Positions 1 through 5,356 of a stretch of 6,321 nucleotides of DNA are shown one piece after another. The stretch covers positions 1 to 6,321 of the forward strand of contig JAITHZ010000114.1 of NCBI GenBank assembly GCA_031279795.1, in the 5' to 3' direction. The notes beneath the pieces are model-generated. The model did not search any database. It had not been told where the DNA came from and saw only the letters and a list, made by a program, of their open reading frames with translations. A program made the position numbers and the translations under genes. Origin of the DNA: Bacteroidales bacterium (GTDB taxonomy: Bacteria; Bacteroidota; Bacteroidia; Bacteroidales; WRGA01). Position 1 is the stretch's first letter, and each line of letters opens with the position of its first letter.

Positions 1-1477
1 CCAACCCCACTTTTTTCCGTCGTTTCAGCAGTTCGCTGACGAGGCTGGTATATGGCTGTTTTGCGTTGTGAATACCAATGATCACCACATCGTATGTTGA
101 AAGTTTGGGTAAAACAGCCGAAATAGGCGAATTCGCCGAAATGTTGAACGAAGCTGTTTGTACGTAATTGAGCAAACTTTTCTGAAAATCAGTCAGCATA
201 GCTTCTCCTGCCGAAACAAATGCAATTTTCTTTTTGTCCAGTCCTGTCAGTGGCAGCAACTGCTTGTCGTTTTTTAACAGCGTTATCGCGTGTTCATTTA
301 GCCGCCGGTTGATTAGTTCTGCTTCAGGCGTATTCAATCGGGATTTCAAGTCCGGCAATTGAATATCGCGGTATGTCTTCAGTCCGGTTATATATTTGTA
401 TTGTAGTATTTTACGACATTTTTCATCAATTAAGGCGAGTGGAATGTCTCCATTTTCCACAGCTTTTTTTATGTCTTCAAATTCAGATTCCGGATTGACA
501 GGATTCAGCAGAATGTCGTTTCCGGCCAGTAAAGCACGTACGCAGACATTGCCGCTTCCCACGCCCCGCATGGCAAGTCCGTCGGTGACAACCAGTCCCG
601 AAAAGGCAAGGTCGTTTTTCAACACCCCCGTAATGGTTTTTGCGGAGAGCGACGCGGGTATGTCGGGCGTGCTGTCCAAGCCCAGTGCCGACAAATGTCC
701 CACCATGATTCCCGACAGTCCGGCTTCGGCATACTTGCGGAACGGCAGCAGTTCAACACTGTCTAATTTCGAGCGAGAACCGGAGACAACGGCCAGCATA
801 TTGTGCGAATCTTCCTGGGTGTTGCCGTGACCCGGAAAATGTTTCCCGACAGCAACAACTCCCAAACTTTCCAGACCACGAGCGTATGCAATGCCCAGTG
901 CAGCAACCCGTTGTGGACTGTCGCCAAAGGAGCGTGTGCCAATTACGGGATTATCGGGATTGCTGTTCACATCCAAAACTGGAGCAAAATTCATCTGAAT
1001 GCCCATTTCCCGACACTGGCGCGCTACTTCGCGTCCATAGTCGAACAGCAATTGTTCATCGGCGATGGCGCCAAGCATCATGTTTTTGGGAAAACGTGTG
1101 GCGCCTTCCAGTCGCATGGCCAGCCCCCATTCGCCATCCAGCGTGATAAAAAGCGGAACTTTCGACGCTGTTTGCGCCAGATTGGTAAATGTTGCCTGCT
1201 CCTTAATATCGCCTTTTGAAAACAGTAAACCGCCGATTTTCAGCTTGGAAATCATTCGTTTAACTTTATTGATATTCGTAGCGGAATTTTGCGGCTCAAA
1301 CGTGAGGACAAAACACTGACCGATTTTTTCCTCCACCGTCAATTGGCTGAAAATGCTGTCAACCCATTGTGCCATCTGTTCTTTGTCGTTGCAATTGCGC
1401 AACAGTGCTGGAGAATATGCTTGAGAGTTTAGTTTTAATATATTAAGTAAAAGTAAAAAAAATAACAGTTTCTTCAT
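1..1477 (-). CDS. Secreted family 3 glycoside hydrolase, beta-N-acetylhexosaminidase (NagZ-like) type; 3' end outside the window
   Basis: The reading frame is open from the ATG at 1477 to the left edge, giving 492 residues without a stop. Residues 1-20 (MKKLLFFLLLLNILKLNSQA) form a signal peptide with a plausible cleavage after NSQA and no lipobox, so the enzyme should be exported. The GH3 TIM barrel covers roughly residues 35-350. NPVIGTRSFG is at 173-185, the hallmark KHFPGHGNTQEDSH at 212-225 (Asp223 and His225 matching the NagZ acid/base dyad), and VVTDGLAMRGV holds the expected nucleophile Asp299. Residues from about 385 (HAITLLKNDKQLLPLTG) begin the alpha/beta C-terminal domain. The NagZ 'DQEGG' strand is replaced by DGEWG at 114-118, a variant I recall from large Bacteroidota GH3 proteins that carry a C-terminal beta-lactamase-like domain; whether that domain exists here cannot be seen. 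Expected reaction: release of terminal GlcNAc from peptidoglycan-derived or other glycans. Family is certain; substrate is inferred. Confidence 0.93.
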   Translation of the reverse strand, partial: MKKLLFFLLLLNILKLNSQAYSPALLRNCNDKEQMAQWVDSIFSQLTVEEKIGQCFVLTFEPQNSATNINKVKRMISKLKIGGLLFSKGDIKEQATFTNLAQTASKVPLFITLDGEWGLAMRLEGATRFPKNMMLGAIADEQLLFDYGREVARQCREMGIQMNFAPVLDVNSNPDNPVIGTRSFGDSPQRVAALGIAYARGLESLGVVAVGKHFPGHGNTQEDSHNMLAVVSGSRSKLDSVELLPFRKYAEAGLSGIMVGHLSALGLDSTPDIPASLSAKTITGVLKNDLAFSGLVVTDGLAMRGVGSGNVCVRALLAGNDILLNPVNPESEFEDIKKAVENGDIPLALIDEKCRKILQYKYITGLKTYRDIQLPDLKSRLNTPEAELINRRLNEHAITLLKNDKQLLPLTGLDKKKIAFVSAGEAMLTDFQKSLLNYVQTASFNISANSPISAVLPKLSTYDVVIIGIHNAKQPYTSLVSELLKRRKKVGL

Positions 1478-1555
1478 CTGGATTTGCTTTTTTCTTTTTG
1501 TGTAATTTTGCCTGTTTTAAGTGATTATTTATTAAAATTCCTGCGATTTGGAATT

Positions 1556-1586
1556 AAAAAGTAAATAAATTGTTACAGTTTTCAAG
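1556..1586 (-). promoter_or_regulatory. Weak candidate promoter for the GH3 gene
   Basis: On the minus strand TACTTTTT (1563 down to 1556) matches the Bacteroidota -7 box TAnnTTTG at 7 of 8 positions. A TTG (1585-1583) lies about 19 bases upstream, near the expected -33 position. It would give a 5' leader of about 70 bases. The whole 1478-1648 spacer is very AT-rich, so chance matches are likely. I found no perfect TAnnTTTG on this strand and no convincing terminator for trpS in this spacer. Confidence 0.25.
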
Positions 1587-1648
1587 TAAAAAATATCAGA
1601 ATATATGTTAATTTATAAAGTCTATGTATTAATCAATATCTTCAATTG

Positions 1649-2638
1649 TTAAAATGGTTTAATTCCCATAATTTCCCTCACTTCACGAATGGTCTTTCTG
1701 GCGCTTTCTCTCGCTTTTTCCGCCCCTTCGCGCGCAACGTTACGCAGGTAAGACTCGTCGTTTTGGAGGTCGAGGATGCGTTCACGAATGGGCGATGTCA
1801 CCTTGATTATGTCTTCGGCTAACTGCTTTTTCAGGTCGCCGTAACGAATTTCGGCTATATTCCATTTATTTTCAAAGTATTCAACTACTTCTGGCAAAGA
1901 AACTACCCGCAGTATGGTGAACAGGTTTTCGATACATTCGGGTTTCGGCTGATTGGCTTCAGTTGGCCCCGCATCCGTAAGCGCTTTTTTTACTTTTTTT
2001 TCGATTGTTTTGGAATCGTCATACAAATAAATGCAATTGCCTTCCGATTTGCCCATTTTTCCGCTTCCATCCAAGCCGGGAATTTTTATAAGTTCCATGC
2101 CAAAATTGAAGGCGTCGGGTTCGTTGAAATATTCCACGCCATACAGATTGTTGAACCGTCGTGCGTATTTTCGCGTAAGTTCCAGATGTTGTTCCTGATC
2201 TTTCCCTACAGGCACATAATCGGAGTTATGTATCAGAATATCAGCGGCCATCAGCGTCGGGTATGTCAGCAAACCTGCGTTCACGTTTTGTGGCTGCTTT
2301 CGCGCTTTTTCCTTGAATGATACGGTTTTAGACAGTTCGCCCAGATATGCATGCATGTTCAGCAACAAATACAGTTCGCACACTTCCGGCACATCGCTCT
2401 GGACATAAATGGTTGATTTTTGAGGATCAATACCTGCTGCCAAATATTCAATCAAGACATTCTTTACATTATCATGCAACAATTTAGGGTTGGGATGTGT
2501 TGTCAATGAATGAAAATCGGCAATGAAAAAATAACAAGTATGCTCATCCTGTGTTTTTACAAAATTTCTCAACGCACCAAAATAATTTCCTAAATGCAAA
2601 TTTCCGGTAGAACGGATTCCGCTTAATACAATGCTCAT
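1649..2638 (-). CDS. trpS: Tryptophan--tRNA ligase (TrpRS)
   Basis: A 329-residue class I aminoacyl-tRNA synthetase that charges tRNA-Trp using ATP in the cytoplasm. The N-terminus SGIRSTGNLHLGNYFGA (residues 6-22) contains the HIGH-equivalent HLGN at 15-18. TYPTLMAADIL (125-135) and VGKDQEQHLELTR (144-156) are TrpRS-specific active-site segments. The KMSKS loop appears as KMGKSEGN at 194-201, as I recall it in Bacteroidota TrpRS. Length is normal for the family. The frame stays open upstream to 2719, but the ATG at 2638 is chosen because MSIVLSGIRSTG is the usual TrpRS beginning and because a promoter-like TAACTTTG at 2685-2678 lies inside the upstream extension. Ser10 replaces the common Pro of the 'GIRPTG' motif, a tolerated variation. 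No T-box or Trp leader peptide is visible upstream. It is a housekeeping gene transcribed away from the kinase fusion. Confidence 0.97.
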   Translation of the reverse strand: MSIVLSGIRSTGNLHLGNYFGALRNFVKTQDEHTCYFFIADFHSLTTHPNPKLLHDNVKNVLIEYLAAGIDPQKSTIYVQSDVPEVCELYLLLNMHAYLGELSKTVSFKEKARKQPQNVNAGLLTYPTLMAADILIHNSDYVPVGKDQEQHLELTRKYARRFNNLYGVEYFNEPDAFNFGMELIKIPGLDGSGKMGKSEGNCIYLYDDSKTIEKKVKKALTDAGPTEANQPKPECIENLFTILRVVSLPEVVEYFENKWNIAEIRYGDLKKQLAEDIIKVTSPIRERILDLQNDESYLRNVAREGAEKARESARKTIREVREIMGIKPF

Positions 2639-2677
2639 TATTATATAGATATTAAATAAAACAACAAATTCGTCGTG

Positions 2678-2708
2678 CAAAGTTAGAACTTTCCGCTGGA
2701 AAATGAAA
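2678..2708 (-). promoter_or_regulatory. Promoter of trpS (Bacteroidota sigma(ABfr) type)
   Basis: On the minus strand TAACTTTG (2685 down to 2678) is a perfect match to the -7 consensus TAnnTTTG. It is preceded after exactly 19 bases by TTTC (2708-2705), 3 of 4 matches to the -33 box TTTG. Transcription would start near 2672, giving a leader of roughly 35 bases before the ATG at 2638. This supports the shorter trpS start. Confidence 0.7.
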
Positions 2709-2730
2709 ATTTTGGACAACTTTGCAGGGA

Positions 2731-2758
2731 GGAATTAGGAATTAGGAATTAGGAATTA
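2731..2758. repeat. Four tandem GGAATTA heptamers
   Basis: GGAATTA occurs four times head to tail at 2731-2737, 2738-2744, 2745-2751 and 2752-2758 without mismatch. It is followed by AGAATTCCTAATTC, an inverted and slightly altered version of the same unit. The array lies in the divergent spacer between trpS and the kinase fusion, outside the predicted transcripts of both. From memory, short TAATTCC-type arrays recur between genes of Bacteroidales; I cannot confirm copy number here. Confidence 0.9.
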
Positions 2759-2778
2759 AGAATTCCTAATTCTTAATT
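2740..2778. repeat. 18-bp imperfect inverted repeat with a 3-base loop
   Basis: Bases 2740-2757 pair with 2761-2778 with a single G/T mismatch (2745 against 2773) around the loop AAG. A second, mutually exclusive perfect 11-bp stem uses 2754-2764 and 2768-2778 around the loop CCT. The two stems share arms, so the DNA or any transcript could switch between them. No T-run follows on either strand, and the predicted start sites of both flanking genes lie outside it, so it is not an obvious terminator. Confidence 0.8.
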
Positions 2779-2819
2779 ATAATTAACAATGTGGATGCCG
2801 TTTTTCTTTTTTTAATTTC

Positions 2820-2827
2820 TACTTTTG
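2820..2827 (+). promoter_or_regulatory. -7 box of the kinase-RapZ fusion gene
   Basis: TACTTTTG is a perfect TAnnTTTG match. No good -33 TTTG is seen at the normal distance; the upstream bases are a T-rich stretch (2800-2813). Transcription would begin about 2830-2834, leaving a very short leader before the ATG at 2849. The box overlaps the alternative TTG codon at 2825, which argues against that codon as a start. Confidence 0.5.
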
Positions 2828-2848
2828 TTTTTTCGAAATTATGCTGCC

Positions 2849-4276
2849 ATGATTGATGCAAAAAATTTGTTACAACAGTTATATTTTATACATACAGGCA
2901 TTGATGCAATTGAAATAGAACAAATTACAGGTTCTGGCTCAAATCGGAGCTATTTCCGTATACGCGGAAAGGCGCGTGACTGTATTGGCGTGTATGGTGA
3001 ATCAATTGCCGAAAACAAAGCCTTTATTGAGCTGGCTCGCCATTTCAGAGAAAAAAAGTTGCCCGTCCCTTTGGTGTATGCTGTGTCGGACAATGGCTTG
3101 TGCTATTTGCAGGAGGACTTGGGCAATATTTCGCTGTTCGACTGTATTTGCCGGAGAAACCGACAGGCATTGGTTGATTTTCCTGAAAAAAACGAACTGT
3201 TTCAGGCAATTCGCTATTTGCCGCATTTTCAGTTTGAAGGCGCTGACGGCTGGGATTTTTCGCAATCGTATCCAGTTGCAACTTTCAACACGCGAACGGT
3301 CGCCTGGGATCTTAACTATTTCAAATACTGCTTTTTAAAACCATCGGGAATTGACTTTTCCGAACCGGCGCTGGAGGACGATTTTGACCGTTTAACCCAT
3401 GAACTGTTGTCGGGCGAATTGTTTTCCGAAAATACAAACACGTTTATGTACCGTGATTTTCAGTCGCGTAATGTGCTGATAAAAAACGGTAAAGTTTTTT
3501 TTATTGATTTTCAGGGAGGACAGCGGGGACCGGTTTATTACGACCTTGCGTCGTTTGTATGGCAGGCAAAGGCCGATTTTTCTCTCGCTGAACGTGAGGA
3601 ATTGATTACAGTCTACTTGGACGAATTGCAAAAATTTTGCCAGGCCGATGCCGACAATTTCCGGAAAACATTGCGTCATTATGCGCTGTTTCGAACGTTG
3701 CAAGTCTTGGGTGCGTATGGTTTTCGCGGCTGTTTCGAGAAAAAAGCACATTTTCTGCAAAGCATTCCTCTGGCGCTGAAAAACGCAAATGAACTGTTGC
3801 TGAACATGCCGGAATATCCTCATTTGTCAAAAATAATTACACAATTTATTCATAAACAGCAAGATGATTCATGTAACGTAACATCAAACTTGCTTGTTAC
3901 TGTTTACAGTTTTTCGTATAAAAAAGGAATTCCAGAAGATGATTCGGGCAACGGCGGTGGTTTTGTATTCGATTGTCGTTCAATACACAATCCCGGACGA
4001 TATGCCGAATACCGCCATCTTACAGGTTTAGACAAAGAGGTGGTATGCTTTTTGGAGAAAAACGGAGAAGTTTTTCCGTTCCTTGATGCTGCTTATGCGT
4101 TGGCCGATACTGCCGTAAAGCGTTATATCGAACGCGATTTCACCCGCTTGATGTTTGCTTTTGGTTGTACTGGAGGGCAGCATCGCTCGGTTTACTGTGC
4201 GCAAAAACTGACGGAACATTTAACGCAGAAATTTGCTGTAAATGTCAAGTTAATTCATAGGGAATTTTGTATGTGA
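2849..4276 (+). CDS. AmgK-like aminoglycoside/sugar phosphotransferase fused to a RapZ C-terminal domain
   Basis: 475 residues, two domains. Residues 1 to about 335 are an APH-fold kinase: nucleotide-loop TGSGSNRSYFRI at 27-38, hinge LQEDLG at 87-92, catalytic loop YRDFQSRN at 201-208 (Asp203, Asn208), metal-binding IDFQGG from 218 (Asp220) and GPVYYDLASF at 227-236. The RDFxSRN...DFQ...GPxxYDL pattern resembles AmgK, the anomeric MurNAc/GlcNAc 1-kinase of cell-wall recycling. Residues about 349-475 match the RapZ C-terminal domain: FSYKKGIP (355-362), VFDCRSIHNP (373-382), LTGLDKEV (391-398), GCTGGQHRSV (439-448). The RapZ N-terminal P-loop ATPase domain is absent; the kinase occupies its place. 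The protein ends just after HRE, lacking the basic tail of E. coli RapZ. The frame is open from a TTG at 2825, but that codon lies in the -7 box, so the first ATG is chosen. It has no signal peptide and should be cytoplasmic. Domain calls are firm; substrate and sensing role are inferred. Confidence 0.92.
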   Translation: MIDAKNLLQQLYFIHTGIDAIEIEQITGSGSNRSYFRIRGKARDCIGVYGESIAENKAFIELARHFREKKLPVPLVYAVSDNGLCYLQEDLGNISLFDCICRRNRQALVDFPEKNELFQAIRYLPHFQFEGADGWDFSQSYPVATFNTRTVAWDLNYFKYCFLKPSGIDFSEPALEDDFDRLTHELLSGELFSENTNTFMYRDFQSRNVLIKNGKVFFIDFQGGQRGPVYYDLASFVWQAKADFSLAEREELITVYLDELQKFCQADADNFRKTLRHYALFRTLQVLGAYGFRGCFEKKAHFLQSIPLALKNANELLLNMPEYPHLSKIITQFIHKQQDDSCNVTSNLLVTVYSFSYKKGIPEDDSGNGGGFVFDCRSIHNPGRYAEYRHLTGLDKEVVCFLEKNGEVFPFLDAAYALADTAVKRYIERDFTRLMFAFGCTGGQHRSVYCAQKLTEHLTQKFAVNVKLIHREFCM

Positions 4277-4277
4277 T

Positions 4278-4317
4278 TAAGTTAAACTAAGTTAAACTAA
4301 ACTAAACTAAACTAAAT
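4278..4317. repeat. Tandem TAAAC pentamer repeat before the nucleoside phosphorylase gene
   Basis: Two exact 10-base units TAAGTTAAAC (4278-4287, 4288-4297) run into TAAAC repeats; four perfect tandem TAAAC copies cover 4293-4312, ending in a degenerate TAAAT. It fills most of the 50-base gap between the kinase-fusion stop and the next ATG at 4327. Copy-number change would alter the spacing upstream of that start without touching a reading frame. Confidence 0.85.
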
Positions 4318-4326
4318 TGAATTACT

Positions 4327-5196
4327 ATGTATATTCAGGAATCAGAACTGATTCTCAACGACGACGGCAGCATTTTTCACCTTCACCTGAAGCCTGAACA
4401 ACTGGCTGAAACGGTGATTCTGGTTGGCGATCCGAGCAGGGTTGCTCAGGTGGCGTCTTTTTTTGATCGCCAAGAGTGCGCCGTCGAAAACAGGGAGTTT
4501 AAAACCATTACTGGCTGGTATGGAAACAGACGTATTTCTGTCGTCTCAACTGGAATTGGCACGGATAATATTGATATTGTGCTGAATGAGCTTGACGCCC
4601 TCGCAAACATTGACCTGAAAACACGCGACCTGAAAACGCAAACAACCTCGCTGACTATCGTGCGCATCGGAACATCGGGTGGATTGCAACCCTTTGTGCC
4701 AGTGGGATCATTCGTAATTGCCGAAAAATCAATCGGTTTGGACGGTGTGCTGAATTTCTATGCCCGCCGCAACGAGATTTGCGATCTGGATCTTGAACGG
4801 AGTTTCGTTTCTCAGCTTGACTATCATCCCTCGCATGCAGCTCCTTATGTGGTGGAGGCCGATGCGGAATTAGTTGCCAGAATCGGTCGAAACGATATAA
4901 CAAAAGGTATAACTCTTTCGGCTAATGGTTTTTACGGCCCTCAAGGGAGGGTGTTGCGGTTGCCGCTGAACGATCCGGATATTAACAAAAAAATTTCAAC
5001 TTTCGAATACGACGGAAAAAAAATTACCAATTATGAAATGGAAAGTTCGGCTGTTGCCGGACTTGCAAAATTGCTGGGACACAAGGCTGTGACTGTTTGT
5101 ACCATCATCGCCAACCGTCTTGCCGGAAATGCAACCGTCCGTTATGGCGGAAGCATGGAACAGCTTATTAAAACTGTACTGGACAGAATCTCATAG
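4327..5196 (+). CDS. udp: Uridine phosphorylase-like nucleoside phosphorylase
   Basis: 289 residues, PNP/UDP phosphorylase family 1. It splits a nucleoside with phosphate into the free base and (deoxy)ribose-1-phosphate for salvage in the cytoplasm. Phosphate-site segment GDPSR is at 34-38, STGIGTDNIDIVLNEL starts at 74, and RIGTSGGLQP at 113-122 parallels RIGTTGAIQP of E. coli Udp. FYGPQGR at 202-208 keeps the Gln-x-Arg (Gln206, Arg208) that reads uracil in Udp, and NYEMES at 235-240 holds the ribose-binding Met-Glu. These favour uridine over purine nucleosides, but the exact substrate is inferred. It is about 35 residues longer than E. coli Udp, partly in the 95-110 segment, where DLKT is duplicated. 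No good promoter was found in the 50-base gap upstream, so co-transcription with the kinase fusion is likely. No Shine-Dalgarno is visible before the ATG. Confidence 0.93.
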   Translation: MYIQESELILNDDGSIFHLHLKPEQLAETVILVGDPSRVAQVASFFDRQECAVENREFKTITGWYGNRRISVVSTGIGTDNIDIVLNELDALANIDLKTRDLKTQTTSLTIVRIGTSGGLQPFVPVGSFVIAEKSIGLDGVLNFYARRNEICDLDLERSFVSQLDYHPSHAAPYVVEADAELVARIGRNDITKGITLSANGFYGPQGRVLRLPLNDPDINKKISTFEYDGKKITNYEMESSAVAGLAKLLGHKAVTVCTIIANRLAGNATVRYGGSMEQLIKTVLDRIS

Positions 5197-5224
5197 TTAT
5201 TTATTTTTTAACGAATTAATATCA

Positions 5225-5255
5225 ATAATCCGTCTCTTTGTTAGAAACGGATTAT
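5225..5255. terminator. Candidate bidirectional terminator hairpin between convergent genes
   Basis: ATAATCCGT (5225-5233) pairs perfectly with ACGGATTAT (5247-5255). Inside, one mismatch is followed by TCT/AGA, leaving a five-base loop TTTGT. It lies 29 bases after the nucleoside phosphorylase stop and on the far side of the convergent DUF2807 gene. There is no clean T-run on either side, only AT-rich sequence, so terminator function is moderately supported. Confidence 0.5.
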
Positions 5256-5303
5256 ATAGAGAAATATAAACATATAATAATAAACATTGATAGAATATTC
5301 AGA

Positions 5304-5347
5304 AACGTGGACAACACAAATAAATTCGTATCTGTATCATCCACGTT
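5304..5347. repeat. 8-bp inverted repeat AACGTGGA/TCCACGTT with a long loop
   Basis: AACGTGGA at 5304-5311 and TCCACGTT at 5340-5347 are exact reverse complements 28 bases apart. The pair lies 10 bases past the DUF2807 stop and could fold in that gene's 3' transcript. The long loop and lack of a T-run make it a poor classical terminator; a two-arm protein-binding site is equally possible. The rest of 5197-5356 shows only AT-rich sequence. Confidence 0.45.
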
Positions 5348-5356
5348 CAAAATATT

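Noticed and set aside
396..1319. Plus-strand open frames opposite the GH3 gene
   Set aside because: They are antisense to the well-supported GH3 coding frame and their translations show no recognisable domain.
1503..1510. Perfect TAATTTTG -7 box on the plus strand
   Set aside because: No rightward gene follows; it faces the 3' end of trpS and sits in AT-rich spacer where chance matches are expected.
2639..2719. 27-codon N-terminal extension of trpS
   Set aside because: It is unlike any TrpRS N-terminus I know, is rich in hydrophobic low-complexity residues, and contains the perfect TAACTTTG promoter box.
2825..2848. TTG start for the kinase-RapZ fusion
   Set aside because: The codon overlaps the TACTTTTG -7 box; the ATG at 2849 is the first usable start downstream of the expected transcription start.
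2841..2852. Three-codon mini-ORF ATG CTG CCA TGA overlapping the kinase start
   Set aside because: It could be a coupling uORF, but it is too short to distinguish from chance and has no ribosome-site support.
4278..4317. CRISPR-like array
   Set aside because: Units are 5-10 bases with no spacers and no cas genes nearby; it is a simple tandem repeat.
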